Positions 52,889 through 61,670 of a DNA stretch of 64,000 nucleotides are shown piece by piece (position 1 is the stretch's first letter; each line of letters opens with the position of its first letter). A program made the translations under genes and the position numbers. Origin of the DNA: Methylocystis echinoides (GTDB lineage: Bacteria; Pseudomonadota; Alphaproteobacteria; Rhizobiales; Beijerinckiaceae); contig NZ_CP156084.1 in NCBI RefSeq assembly GCF_040687965.1, positions 3,685,537 to 3,749,536 on the forward strand, written 5' to 3'. The notes beneath the pieces were generated by a model. It saw nothing but the letters and a program-made list of their open reading frames with translations, did not search any database and was not told the DNA's origin.

Positions 52889-54996
52889 CGCAGGCGGCGA
52901 CCGGACGAGGATTTTCGTGGGCGGCGTCGGGAAAGCCGAGCGGCTCCCTGGCCGAGCCGATGACGCCCGGCGTGCTCGCGCGTTCGTTCTTGCTGTTCGT
53001 GCGCCGCAACCTGCGCCTCATCGCCCTCGTGGCGCTCGCGGTCGCAGCTCTCGCATTCGGCTTGGCGGCGATTTTCTTGAGGCAGTATTCGGCGACGACC
53101 GTCGTAATGATCGACCCTCGCGCCACGCGCGTCACCGAGAAGGCAGGCGTGCTCGCCAATATCGGCTCGGACTTCAACGCCATCGAGAGCATCGTGCAGG
53201 TCGCAAAGTCAGACGGATTCGTTGGCGGGGTCGTGGACCAGCTCGACCTTGCGCACAATCCGGTCTTTGCCGGTAAAGGCGCGACGCCGGCGCTTCTGCG
53301 ACAATCGACAATCCAGAAGCTGTCCGCTCATTTGACCGTGGCGCGACGCGGCGCGACCTATGTCATCGACGTGACGGTGAAGTCGCCGTCCGCCGAGGAA
53401 AGCGCCAAAGTCGCGAATGGCGTCGCGCAGAGAATCCTCGACGATCAGGCGTCCTTGCGTTCCGGTCTCAGCGCCTTGACCGCCCGCGAGATCGAGAAGC
53501 GGCTCACGGAACTCCGCGTGCGCGTCAACCGCGCCGAGCGGGCCGTCGCCGAATTCAAGGCGCAAATCAAAGTCACCGACGCGGGCCAGGGCAATACGCT
53601 GCTCGAACGTCGTATCGTGGAGTTGAACCAGCAGATGGTGCTCGCCGCGTCTCGCACCGCCGAGGCGCGCGCACGCTACGACTTGTTGCGCAAGGCTGGC
53701 GCCAGCGCCGGCGATAATCTGCCGCAGGACGTTCAGTCGAGCGTTCTTTCCGGTTTGAGAGCGGAATATGCGCGGCTGTCTCGACAAGCCGCCGATCAGG
53801 CGACGGTGCTTGGGCCGCGCCATCCGGAAGCCATCAGCCTGAAGGCGCAGATCGGCGACATTCGCCAGCAGATCGCCGCCGAAATCGCGCGGCTGATTTC
53901 CGCCGCCCGCAGCGACTTTCGCGAGGAGGAGCAGCGAGAGGCCGAGTTGACGCGCCAGCTCAGGGCCACGCAGGCGGAAAGCGGCGAACTCGGGCCGCAG
54001 ATGGTCAGGCTCACGGAACTCGAACGCGAAGCCAAGGCCGAGCGCGAAGTCTTCGAAGAGTTGTTGAGCCGGCAGCGCGAGCTGGCGCAAGTCAACGGCC
54101 TCGAGCCCAGCGACGTGCGCATCGTCTCGCCCGCCGTCCCGCCGACGAGTCCCGCGCCGGGGAAAGTCATCCTCGCGATGGCGAGCATGGGCCTTGGCCT
54201 TGCGGCCGGCCTGGCCGCTGCGGGCTTGCACGAGACGCGATCCACGACGCTGCGAACGAGCGCCCAGGCGGCAAGTCTGGGTGGCGTCGAGGCGCTCGTC
54301 TTCCTGCCCATGGCGCCCGCGCCGCCTGACGCGGCGCGCCGGGCCATCGAGGCGCCCGATGTTACGGCGTGGCTCTCGGAAGTCTGCCGCGGCGTCATCC
54401 AACCCGGCGCCGACGCGGACGGCGCCGTCGTCCTCGTTTCGTCCTCGGTGAGGGGCGAGGGGCGCTCGACCGTCGCCATCAATCTCGCGGCCTTTCTCGC
54501 GCGGGGCGGCGACCGGGTCCTGCTCATCGAGGCCGATCGGGCGGAGCACGTCAAAAAGCCGCCTCACGGGCTGCTCGACGTTCTCGCCGCGAGGGAAAAT
54601 CTGACATCCGCCCTCATCGAGCAGCCGACCGACGGCTACACGCTCCTTCCCTTCGGCGGACGCGACGCGGGCGACGGCGCGGACATCGGCGCGCTGATGC
54701 GCGGCGCAACCCTACGCGCCCTCCTGAAAGTCGCCCGCCGATGGTTCGACGTCATCATCATCGACGGGCCGCCAGCGCTCGAAGCCCCGCAAGCGCCCTT
54801 TCTCGCCGAACAGGCCGACAGGCTTCTCTTCGTCGTCGAATGGGACAAAACGCATCGCAGCGACGTCGGGATGGCGCTCGACCGTCTCGACGCCGTTGAG
54901 GCCGCCGTCGTTTTCAACAAGACCGATACGGCCAGATTGCGCCTCTACGACCCCGAGCAGGCGCGCGTGCTCGAAAGCCGCAAACGCGCCGCCTGA
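52885..54996 (+). CDS. Polysaccharide co-polymerase/BY-kinase-like protein (Wzz/GumC plus Wzc-like domain)
   Basis: A 703-residue inner-membrane protein. A Wzz domain (membrane segments near 45-67 and 430-450) encloses a long coiled coil (180-410). The cytoplasmic C-terminus (510-690) is BY-kinase-like: VRGEGRSTVAINLA takes the place of PGEGKST, with arginine for the Walker A lysine; VLLIEADRAE replaces VLLIDAD; VIIIDGPPALEAPQAPFLAE is Walker B. There is no tyrosine-rich tail. It probably controls chain length but is unlikely to be an active tyrosine kinase. TTG start overlaps the GH5 stop, with GAGGAG upstream. Confidence 0.82.
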   Translation: MTQAATGRGFSWAASGKPSGSLAEPMTPGVLARSFLLFVRRNLRLIALVALAVAALAFGLAAIFLRQYSATTVVMIDPRATRVTEKAGVLANIGSDFNAIESIVQVAKSDGFVGGVVDQLDLAHNPVFAGKGATPALLRQSTIQKLSAHLTVARRGATYVIDVTVKSPSAEESAKVANGVAQRILDDQASLRSGLSALTAREIEKRLTELRVRVNRAERAVAEFKAQIKVTDAGQGNTLLERRIVELNQQMVLAASRTAEARARYDLLRKAGASAGDNLPQDVQSSVLSGLRAEYARLSRQAADQATVLGPRHPEAISLKAQIGDIRQQIAAEIARLISAARSDFREEEQREAELTRQLRATQAESGELGPQMVRLTELEREAKAEREVFEELLSRQRELAQVNGLEPSDVRIVSPAVPPTSPAPGKVILAMASMGLGLAAGLAAAGLHETRSTTLRTSAQAASLGGVEALVFLPMAPAPPDAARRAIEAPDVTAWLSEVCRGVIQPGADADGAVVLVSSSVRGEGRSTVAINLAAFLARGGDRVLLIEADRAEHVKKPPHGLLDVLAARENLTSALIEQPTDGYTLLPFGGRDAGDGADIGALMRGATLRALLKVARRWFDVIIIDGPPALEAPQAPFLAEQADRLLFVVEWDKTHRSDVGMALDRLDAVEAAVVFNKTDTARLRLYDPEQARVLESRKRAA

Positions 54997-55034
54997 GACT
55001 GGCGGCGCGCTGCGCGTCGAAGACTGACGTGGCG

Positions 55035-57680
55035 TCAGCGAAAGCCGTGGAAACCAGAGTCCCCGTCGCCCCGGCGCGGCTTCGACCATTGGTCCAGCCG
55101 CGGCGCCGGCGCCGCCTGCTGGGGCGACGGCGGCGCCCGAAAGCCAGGCGTCATGCCCGGCGGCGGGCGATCCATCGCCGGCGCATGCATCTGCGGCGGC
55201 GTCATCGCCCGCATGGGCGGGGCATCCGGCATCCTCGGCTGCATGTCGCGCATCTGCGGCGGCAGGCCTCCGGACGGGCCGCTGCGATAGCGGGCGGCCG
55301 GCATGGCGTCCGGCTGCGGCATGGCGTCCCGGGGCGGGCCGCGCATCGGCGCCCCCATCCCTGCCGGCATATCCGGCCGGGGATAGGCGCGGCGGGGCGC
55401 AATATCGGGCATGCCGCGCATCCCCGGCATATCCATGCCCGGCGGCGCTTCCCGCATCTGCCTGGGAAGCCGCGCGCCCTGCATGGCGCCGGGGGCCGGC
55501 CCAGCGGGGCCGCCAAAATCGGGGGCCATCCTGCGACGAAACGAGCGGAGCGCGTCGGGCCCCTCGCCCTGGAGGCGGTTCCCGCCCCCGCCGGGATTCA
55601 CGGGAGGCGTGCGACTGAGCTGGCGGCCGCGCAGGGGCGACGCCCCGTCGCCGGCTGGCGACCCCAGCCGATCAATCTGCGGCGCGATCCGCCTGCCGGT
55701 CTGAGCCGGCGCGGGTCCGGCGCCTCCTGGCGGCGACCAGAGCCCTTGCTCTTTCGCCGCGCCCGACGGCGCCGTGGGCGCGACGACGTCGCGCAAGCGG
55801 CGGCCCGGACCAGCGAGCGGCGCGGCCGCGCCAGCGGGCGGCTGCGGCAGAGCGTGGTCCTTCACTGGCAGGCCGGCGGGAAGCGCGGCGGCCGGCGGGG
55901 CGTTGGGAGGCGCAACGCCGCCCGGATGCAGCCGCTGGCCGGCGGGACCACCCCCAGGAAGCTGTTGGGCGCCGTTCGTCAGGGGGGCCGCGCCGGGCGG
56001 CGTCGCTCCCTCGGTGAGCGGCCGCGCGCCGGGCGGGCCCGCCGGAACGGGGCCCGGCGCAGGGCCGATAGCAGGGGTCGCGCCGAGAGGCGCGCCGGCG
56101 ATCGGCGGCGGCGCGACGCCCCCGGGCGGGACCGCGTTTCGCTTGGCGATAAAATTGGGCAGCGCCGCGCCTATGCCGACCGCGGCGGCCCCCGCGCCGA
56201 CGGCGGTGAGGGCCTCGGTCGAGATCACGGCGCCGGCGGGACTGCGAATGACGAGCTGGTTCTCTGCGGGGTTCAGCGCCACGGCGTTGTGCATGTTGGC
56301 GTATATGACGTTCGGCGGCGGCGGCGCGATATAGGCCGGCGGCCGCTGCCAGACCGGGATCGGCACATAGGGCGGCGCCGGCAGCGCATAGGGCGCGACG
56401 ACGACGATGGGCGGCGGCAGGATGATGAAATCCGGCGGCGGCGGCGGCAGGAAATAGAACGGCGGCGGCGGGGGCGGCGGAAACGCCCAGAGCGGATCGT
56501 CGAAGAAAATGACGGGCTGATCGATGAAAATGAGCTCGTCCGGCGGCGGCGGCGGATAGCCGTAGTCGATCATGGCGAAGTCCGGCGGCGGCTCGAATTC
56601 GTAGCGCAGCTCCGCAAGGCGCCGGCGCGCGTCCCAGGCGTGCGGCCCCCTGGGATAGCGCCGCAGATAGGACCAATAGGCGTCGGGCGTGTCGATGATG
56701 CGCGAGCGCCGCCAGGTCATGGCCTCGCGCCGCGCCGCGAGCATCGCCCGCGCCCGCTTCGCATAGGGCGACGCCGGATAGGTCGCGACGTAATCCTGGT
56801 AGCCCTGCATGGTGTCGCGGCGGACGGCGGCGGAAAAACCGTCGTCGGCGCCTAGCGCGCTGATCGGCTGGCCGAGACGCGCGACATCCTCCTTGCGCAG
56901 CGGCGCGTTGGCCTCGCGCTCGAAGAAAAGGAAATCGGTCTCCACGCGCTGCGAGTTCCACGGGATTTGCGCGCCTTTCGTCATCTCCGAAACGCGCAGT
57001 CGCGTATTCTCGAAGACCTCCGTCAGCGGGCGGCCGCCGTCGCGCATCATCTCCGAGAGCGCATGGGCGTAGGGGCCGTAATCGCCCTTGGATTCCGGCG
57101 CGATCGTGCCCGGCGCGGCGTTGAACGCGAGCAGCGCGCGGCCGCCGGGCTCGTAGAGCGCAAGGCCGCCGGCGAGCGGCTGGCCGGTCAGTTTGAACGG
57201 ATTGGCGCGCGCCACGTCGAGCGCGGCGACGACGAGCTTCGCCCCCGAGCCCGCGAGCGGTTTGAGGTAATCCGAGACGCGCAGCGCCCGCAGCGGAATA
57301 TCGGTGTCGCGGGCAATCGTCGCATCGACCGGCAGAATGTAGTTTTCGCCTTCGAGCTGGAGGCCGTAGCCCGAGACATAAATGAAGACGACGGCGTCCG
57401 GCCCCGCCTGCGCGGCCTTGTCGAGAAAGTCGCGGAACGCCTGTTTCAGCGCCGCCTCTTCGAGATCGCGCGCGCCGGTGACGTCGAAACCGGCCGCCTG
57501 GAGAGTCTGCGCGACGAGCCCGGCGTCATTCGCGGCGGTGGCGATGGGCTTTACGGGATAGGCCGCTTCGCCAATGACGAGGGCAAGGCGTCGCTCGGCC
57601 GCGAAAGCGCCCGCGCCCTGCCCCGCGATCAGCACAAGAAGGGCGAGCGCCGCAACCGCCAGACTCCGGATTAACTGCAT
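55035..57680 (-). CDS. Secreted caspase-fold protein lacking catalytic residues, with Pro-rich C-terminus
   Basis: An 881-residue exported protein. After a signal peptide (1-28), residues 30-245 are a caspase/peptidase C14 domain (RRLALVIGEAAYP, GPDAVVFIYVSGYG, GENYILPVDATI). The catalytic histidine position is tyrosine (SGYG, Y105) and the cysteine position is alanine (LDVARANPF, A157), so it should not be proteolytic. Residues 320-400 are helical (YPASPYAKRARAMLAARREA). From 410 it is Pro/Gly/Met-rich, low in complexity, including PPPPP runs. GGAG lies 8 bases before the ATG at 57680. It is convergent with the polysaccharide operon. Confidence 0.85.
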   Translation of the reverse strand: MQLIRSLAVAALALLVLIAGQGAGAFAAERRLALVIGEAAYPVKPIATAANDAGLVAQTLQAAGFDVTGARDLEEAALKQAFRDFLDKAAQAGPDAVVFIYVSGYGLQLEGENYILPVDATIARDTDIPLRALRVSDYLKPLAGSGAKLVVAALDVARANPFKLTGQPLAGGLALYEPGGRALLAFNAAPGTIAPESKGDYGPYAHALSEMMRDGGRPLTEVFENTRLRVSEMTKGAQIPWNSQRVETDFLFFEREANAPLRKEDVARLGQPISALGADDGFSAAVRRDTMQGYQDYVATYPASPYAKRARAMLAARREAMTWRRSRIIDTPDAYWSYLRRYPRGPHAWDARRRLAELRYEFEPPPDFAMIDYGYPPPPPDELIFIDQPVIFFDDPLWAFPPPPPPPFYFLPPPPPDFIILPPPIVVVAPYALPAPPYVPIPVWQRPPAYIAPPPPNVIYANMHNAVALNPAENQLVIRSPAGAVISTEALTAVGAGAAAVGIGAALPNFIAKRNAVPPGGVAPPPIAGAPLGATPAIGPAPGPVPAGPPGARPLTEGATPPGAAPLTNGAQQLPGGGPAGQRLHPGGVAPPNAPPAAALPAGLPVKDHALPQPPAGAAAPLAGPGRRLRDVVAPTAPSGAAKEQGLWSPPGGAGPAPAQTGRRIAPQIDRLGSPAGDGASPLRGRQLSRTPPVNPGGGGNRLQGEGPDALRSFRRRMAPDFGGPAGPAPGAMQGARLPRQMREAPPGMDMPGMRGMPDIAPRRAYPRPDMPAGMGAPMRGPPRDAMPQPDAMPAARYRSGPSGGLPPQMRDMQPRMPDAPPMRAMTPPQMHAPAMDRPPPGMTPGFRAPPSPQQAAPAPRLDQWSKPRRGDGDSGFHGFR

Positions 57681-57835
57681 TGAGTGATCTCCACGCGGCC
57701 CCCACTCCGCAACATGCGGATTATCCAGCAGATCCGCGGATGAACAGACGCTGAACCATGCGCCGCGGTCGAGGGCCGCAAGACGGAGATAACCCGCCAT
57801 TAATTTGGACGTTTTGTGGATTTTTTAGGCTATCG

Positions 57836-57850
57836 GCGCCCGCAAGGCGC
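57836..57850 (+). promoter_or_regulatory. NtrC-like binding site upstream of glnK
   Basis: GCGCC-CGCAA-GGCGC is a perfect 5-bp dyad with 5-base spacing, matching the GCACC-N5-GGTGC layout of NtrC sites with G/C variants. It lies about 70 bp upstream of the sigma-54 promoter, the usual enhancer position. Confidence 0.5.
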
Positions 57851-57906
57851 TCAGATTTGCAGCCGGCGCCCGCTCAATCGCCGTTTCGTTCAATGCTTGC
57901 GCAGTC

Positions 57907-57922
57907 TGGCACGACGATTGCT
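57907..57922 (+). promoter_or_regulatory. Sigma-54 promoter of glnK-amtB
   Basis: TGGCACGACGATTGCT fits TGGCACG-N4-TTGCW exactly, with GG and GC at the -24/-12 spacing. The expected transcription start is near 57934, 32 bp before the glnK ATG. Confidence 0.85.
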
Positions 57923-57965
57923 GTCAAAACGGCCATCCTGCATTTGTCAACGGCAGACTGCCCGA

Positions 57966-58304
57966 ATGAAAACCATTACCGCCATCATCAAACCCTTCAA
58001 GCTCGACGATGTGCGCGACGCGCTGATGGCGCTGGGCGTCTATGGGATGACGGCGACTGAGGTCCGAGGCTACGGCCGCCAGAAAGGCCACGCCGAGATC
58101 TACCGCGGCACGGAATACATCATCGCCTTTCTGCCGAAGATCAAGGTCGAGATCGCGCTCCCGGACGACCTCGTCGACGGCGCGGTCGAGGCCGTCCGCA
58201 AGGCGGCCTATACCGGCAAGATCGGCGACGGAAAGATTTTCGTCACGCCGCTGGACCACGCCCTTCGCATACGGACGGGCGAAGCCGACAACGACGCGCT
58301 GTAA
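57966..58304 (+). CDS. glnK: Nitrogen regulatory P-II protein GlnK
   Basis: A 112-residue P-II trimer subunit. Y51 in EIYRGTEYIIAFLPK is the uridylylation site on the T-loop (36-55), and GKIGDGKIFVTPLDHALRIRTGE is the C-terminal signature with ATP/2-oxoglutarate contacts (given here as two blocks, GKIGDGKIF and RIRTGE). It binds and blocks AmtB when nitrogen is plentiful. amtB follows after 130 bp. A consensus sigma-54 promoter and NtrC-like site lie upstream, so it responds to nitrogen limitation. Confidence 0.95.
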   Translation: MKTITAIIKPFKLDDVRDALMALGVYGMTATEVRGYGRQKGHAEIYRGTEYIIAFLPKIKVEIALPDDLVDGAVEAVRKAAYTGKIGDGKIFVTPLDHALRIRTGEADNDAL

Positions 58305-58434
58305 AGGCGCGGCTGTTTTCCCGCCCCTTGCCCACAGGCCGAGGGCGAGGACGCAGGTTCACGACCTCGTTTGTCGACCCCGCCTCGCCCTTCCCGAACG
58401 ACCGGCAAGACCGCCACCTCACACGCAAATCTGG

Positions 58435-59745
58435 ATGTCCACCTACATGCGAACGTTATTTGCGGCCCTGGCCGCCATCGTCGCCACCCCCGCCCTCGCG
58501 CAGGACGCCCCGAAGATCGACGGCGCCGACACCGCCTTCATGATCGTCGCGACGGCGCTGGTGCTCATGATGACCCTGCCGGGCCTCGCGCTCTTCTACA
58601 GCGGCATGGTCCGCAAGAAGAATGTGCTCGCCACCATGGCGCAGAGCCTCATCGCCACGGCGATCGTCTCGCTGCTGTGGATCGCCGTCGCCTATAGCCT
58701 CGCCTTCTCCGGCGACGGTGCCTATCTTGGCGACACGGCGCGCATTCTGCTGCGCAACGTCGGCATGGACACGGTCAGCCCGCTCGCCGGCACGATTCCG
58801 GAAATCCTGTTCATGGCCTATCAGATGACCTTCGCGGTCATCACTTGCGCGCTGGTCGGCGGTTCGGTCGCCGAGCGCATGCGATTTTCGGCCTTCATCC
58901 TCTTCTGCATTGTCTGGCTCTTCATCGTCTATGTGCCGTCGGCGCACTGGGTGTGGGGCGGCGGCTTCCTGCAGAAGATGGGTCTTCTCGATTTCGCCGG
59001 CGGCACGGTCGTGCATATCAACGCCGGCGTCGCCGGCCTCGTCTGTGCGCTGGCGATGGGCAATCGCGTCGGCTTCGGACGCGAAAACCTCTCACCCTTC
59101 GACTTGTCGCTCGCCGTCGTCGGCACCGGCCTGCTGTGGGTCGGCTGGTTCGGCTTCAACGGCGGCTCTGCGCTGGGCGCCAATTCGCGCGCGGTCTTCG
59201 CCATCGTCGCCACCCATCTCGCGGCCTGCTCGGGCGCGCTCGTGTGGAGCGGGCTCGAATGGGTCGAGCGCGGCAAGCCCTCCGTGCTCGGCGTCGTCTC
59301 CGGCGCGGTCGCGGGGCTCGGCACCATCACCCCGGCCTCGGGCTATGTGCTGCCGTGGCACGGCGTCGTCATCGGGCTCATCGCCGGCGGCGTCTGCTAC
59401 TGGTTCTGCACCGTGGCCAAGCACAAGTTTCACTATGACGACACGCTCGACGTCTTCGGCGTCCATGGCGTCGGCGGCATGATGGGCACGCTGCTCGCCG
59501 GCGTCTTCGCGACGCGCGCCGTCACGGCGTCGGCCGACAGCCCCGGCGTCGCCGGCCTGCTCGAGGGCGATCCGCATCAATTCGTGGTGCAGGCGATCGG
59601 CGTCGGCGTGACCATCGTCTGGTGCGTCATCGGCACGCTGATAACGTTGAAGATCGTCTCCTTCTTCACCAAGCTGCGCGTCACCAGCGACGACGAACGC
59701 GAGGGCCTCGACATCGCGCTGCATGGAGAAGCGCTGCACCAGTGA
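58435..59745 (+). CDS. amtB: Ammonium transporter
   Basis: A 436-residue Amt/MEP channel. Residues 1-22 are a cleavable signal peptide (ATPALAQDAP), then 11 hydrophobic segments. ALVGGSVAERMRFSAF and HWVWGGGFL are the signature region; the pore twin histidines lie in GTVVHINAGVAGL and FGVHGVGGMMGTLLAG. It imports ammonium and is gated by GlnK, encoded just upstream. The ATG at 58435 has no clear ribosome site; ATG 58447 is a second option. Confidence 0.96.
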   Translation: MSTYMRTLFAALAAIVATPALAQDAPKIDGADTAFMIVATALVLMMTLPGLALFYSGMVRKKNVLATMAQSLIATAIVSLLWIAVAYSLAFSGDGAYLGDTARILLRNVGMDTVSPLAGTIPEILFMAYQMTFAVITCALVGGSVAERMRFSAFILFCIVWLFIVYVPSAHWVWGGGFLQKMGLLDFAGGTVVHINAGVAGLVCALAMGNRVGFGRENLSPFDLSLAVVGTGLLWVGWFGFNGGSALGANSRAVFAIVATHLAACSGALVWSGLEWVERGKPSVLGVVSGAVAGLGTITPASGYVLPWHGVVIGLIAGGVCYWFCTVAKHKFHYDDTLDVFGVHGVGGMMGTLLAGVFATRAVTASADSPGVAGLLEGDPHQFVVQAIGVGVTIVWCVIGTLITLKIVSFFTKLRVTSDDEREGLDIALHGEALHQ

Positions 59746-59807
59746 GGGGGCCGCTCGGCGAGCCCTCCCTCCAGGGCCGGCGGGAGGTCGGCGCCGCTAC
59801 CTTCATT

Positions 59808-60197
59808 TCAGGGGCGCCTGACCTCGGGCGCCCCGACGCGACTCGAAGCCTTCGCCAACTTCTCGTCAAAGCTTACGAAGGCCTCGCTTTGCCCCGACTG
59901 GGCGAGATGCAACGCGTCGGCAAAATCCATCCCCTCCTCCGCCCAGGACAGTGCGACGGCAAGCGCCGTCGGTTCCTGGACAATCACTTGTGGGAGACCC
60001 GCTAACGCCCGGAAGGCGGCCAATATCTGTCCGGTTGGGAGGCCATAGCCGCTGTGCAGCACCCATTCGGCTTCCAGCAACACGGTCAGCGCGACAAAAA
60101 CGTGCTCTCGCGCGATCAAAGACCGCGCTTTCGGCGACTGTTCGGGATCGTCGTTGGCGAGGAACCGGACGACCACATTCGTATCAATCGCGAGCAT
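59808..60197 (-). CDS. vapC: PIN-domain toxin VapC
   Basis: A 129-residue PIN ribonuclease. The acidic residues appear in MLAIDTNVVVRFLAND, VLLEAEWVLHSGYGL, GMDFADALHLAQSG and FVSFDEKLAKAS. The start at 60197 overlaps the vapB stop by 14 bp, so it is translated by coupling. The pair lies between amtB (convergent) and the ribosomal rplM-rpsI operon (divergent). It acts on RNA when the labile antitoxin is degraded. Confidence 0.9.
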   Translation of the reverse strand: MLAIDTNVVVRFLANDDPEQSPKARSLIAREHVFVALTVLLEAEWVLHSGYGLPTGQILAAFRALAGLPQVIVQEPTALAVALSWAEEGMDFADALHLAQSGQSEAFVSFDEKLAKASSRVGAPEVRRP

Positions 60198-60456
60198 GGC
60201 GGCGCCTGGCTTCGGCGAGAACGCTCGCGTCCATCTCCTCGATCGACAGCCGACGTCCAGAACAATTGAGCATGCCGAAGACGTCTTCGACACGGGTGCG
60301 CTCGAACAACGGCGCATCCTTCAGCAAAACCCCTTCAGGGGTTTCCTCTATGGTCAGGGATGCGCCGGCCACCCAGTTCTTTCGTTGCCGGATCGACTTC
60401 GGGAGCACGATCTGACCCTTTGTCGACAGCCTGACCCTTTGCTTTTCCACGGCCAT
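60184..60456 (-). CDS. vapB: AbrB/MazE-fold antitoxin VapB
   Basis: A 90-residue antitoxin. The N-terminal swapped-hairpin domain is VRLSTKGQIVLPKSIRQRKN, typical of AbrB/SpoVT DNA-binding antitoxins; the acidic C-terminus (RRLSIEEMDASVLAEARRRH) would wrap the toxin. AAGGAG lies 6 bases before the ATG at 60456. It probably represses its own promoter through the repeated AAGGTAA(A/G)ATAG boxes upstream. Confidence 0.88.
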   Translation of the reverse strand: MAVEKQRVRLSTKGQIVLPKSIRQRKNWVAGASLTIEETPEGVLLKDAPLFERTRVEDVFGMLNCSGRRLSIEEMDASVLAEARRRHARD

Positions 60457-60475
60457 CGAAGGCTCCTTGTAAGAC

Positions 60476-60536
60476 AAGGTAAGATAGGGTCGCCGAACGT
60501 CCCTGTAAACAGAGCTCCGAGTGTAAGGTAAAATAG
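60476..60536. repeat. Direct repeats in the vapBC promoter region
   Basis: AAGGTAAGATAG (60476-60487) and AAGGTAAAATAG (60525-60536) differ at one base and are 49 bp apart start to start (nearly five helical turns). They lie 20-80 bp upstream of vapB and are AT-rich for this genome, fitting autoregulatory operator boxes. Confidence 0.5.
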
Positions 60537-60601
60537 CACCACATTCGTCCGCTCCGCGGTTTTCAAGGCCTTTCCACGGGTCTCGGCGTCAAAAAAATCG
60601 C

Positions 60602-60630
60602 TTGACCGGCCTCCCCGCATCCCCTATCCA
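60602..60630 (+). promoter_or_regulatory. Sigma-70-type promoter of rplM-rpsI
   Basis: TTGACC (60602-60607) and TATCCA (60625-60630) are 17 bases apart, about 40 bp ahead of the rplM ATG. Spacing is ideal and the -35 box is a near-consensus match. Confidence 0.55.
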
Positions 60631-60671
60631 CCCGCATCCGAACATTTCGTTCAGACGGAATTCCACATCCC

Positions 60672-61142
60672 ATGTACGGCAAGACCTATTCGGCGAAGCC
60701 CGCCGACATCGAAAAGAAATGGGTGCTGATCGACGCCTCCGGGCTCGTCGTCGGCCGCCTCGCCTCGCTGATCGCGCTGCGTCTGCGCGGCAAGCACAAG
60801 GCGACCTTTACGCCCCATATGGACGATGGCGACAACATCATCGTCGTCAACGCCGACAAGGTGGTCCTGACCGGCCGCAAGCGCGACCAGAAGGTCTATC
60901 ACCATCACACCGGCTTCCCGGGCGGCATCAAGGAGCGCTCGGCAAAGTTCCTCCTCGAGGGCCGCTTTCCCGAGCGCGTTCTGGAGAAGGCCGTGCAGCG
61001 CATGCTGCCGCGCGGTCCGCTCGGCCGCCAGCAGCTCGGCAATTTGCGCGTCTACAAGGGCGCCGAGCATCCCCATGCGGCGCAAAACCCGCAGACGCTC
61101 GACGTCGCCGCCCTGAACGCCAAGAATAGCCGGAGCGCCTGA
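60672..61142 (+). CDS. rplM: 50S ribosomal protein L13 (uL13)
   Basis: A 156-residue L13. [38 protein letters not shown] and [16 protein letters not shown] are conserved blocks, and [19 protein letters not shown] is the L13 signature. It is an early-assembling protein of the large subunit. The ribosome site is weak, as often found for ribosomal genes in this group. rpsI follows 2 bp later. Confidence 0.98.
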   Translation: MYGKTYSAKPADIEKKWVLIDASGLVVGRLASLIALRLRGKHKATFTPHMDDGDNIIVVNADKVVLTGRKRDQKVYHHHTGFPGGIKERSAKFLLEGRFPERVLEKAVQRMLPRGPLGRQQLGNLRVYKGAEHPHAAQNPQTLDVAALNAKNSRSA

Positions 61143-61144
61143 TC

Positions 61145-61627
61145 ATGGCCGAGACCACCCTCTCCTCGCTCTCTGACCTCAACCAGGCGGCCGTGGCCGC
61201 TGCGGTCGAAGCGCCGAAATACGAGCAGAAGCTCGACAAATATGGCCGCGCCTACGCCACCGGCAAGCGCAAGAACGCCGTCGCCCGCGTCTGGATCAAG
61301 CCCGGCTCGGGCAAGATCACCGTCAACGGCCGCGACATCGAAGTCTATTTCGCGCGCCCCGTTCTGCGCATGATCCTGCAGCAGCCGCTCGCCGTCGCCA
61401 AGCGCGCCGGCCAGTATGACCTCGTCGTCTCGGTTGCGGGCGGCGGTCTCTCGGGACAGGCCGGCGCCGTTCGCCACGGCCTCGCCAAGGCGCTGACCAA
61501 TTACGAGCCGGAGCTGCGCTCCCCGCTCAAGAAGGAAGGCTTCCTCACCCGCGACTCGCGCGTGGTCGAGCGCAAAAAATACGGTAAGCGGAAAGCCCGC
61601 CGGTCGTTCCAGTTCTCGAAGCGCTAA
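61145..61627 (+). CDS. rpsI: 30S ribosomal protein S9 (uS9)
   Basis: A 160-residue S9. After an Ala-rich N-terminal extension of about 35 residues usual in alphaproteobacteria come [40 protein letters not shown] [16 protein letters not shown] and the basic tail [15 protein letters not shown] that reaches the P-site tRNA. It is cotranscribed with rplM and closed by the terminator at 61671-61698. Confidence 0.98.
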   Translation: MAETTLSSLSDLNQAAVAAAVEAPKYEQKLDKYGRAYATGKRKNAVARVWIKPGSGKITVNGRDIEVYFARPVLRMILQQPLAVAKRAGQYDLVVSVAGGGLSGQAGAVRHGLAKALTNYEPELRSPLKKEGFLTRDSRVVERKKYGKRKARRSFQFSKR

Positions 61628-61670
61628 AGACGGGAAGGCGCTGGCCTCGGCGCCTCTTTCTCTCACAACA

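Noticed and set aside
56440..56560. GGC-rich repeat resembling a tandem repeat or CRISPR-like array
   Set aside because: It encodes PPPPP runs in the C-terminal tail of the caspase-fold protein; there is no repeat-spacer structure.
55029..56855. A 608-codon plus-strand frame
   Set aside because: It is antisense to the Pro/Gly-rich tail of the caspase-fold gene; the composition (almost only Arg, Gly, Ala) is a codon-shadow artefact.
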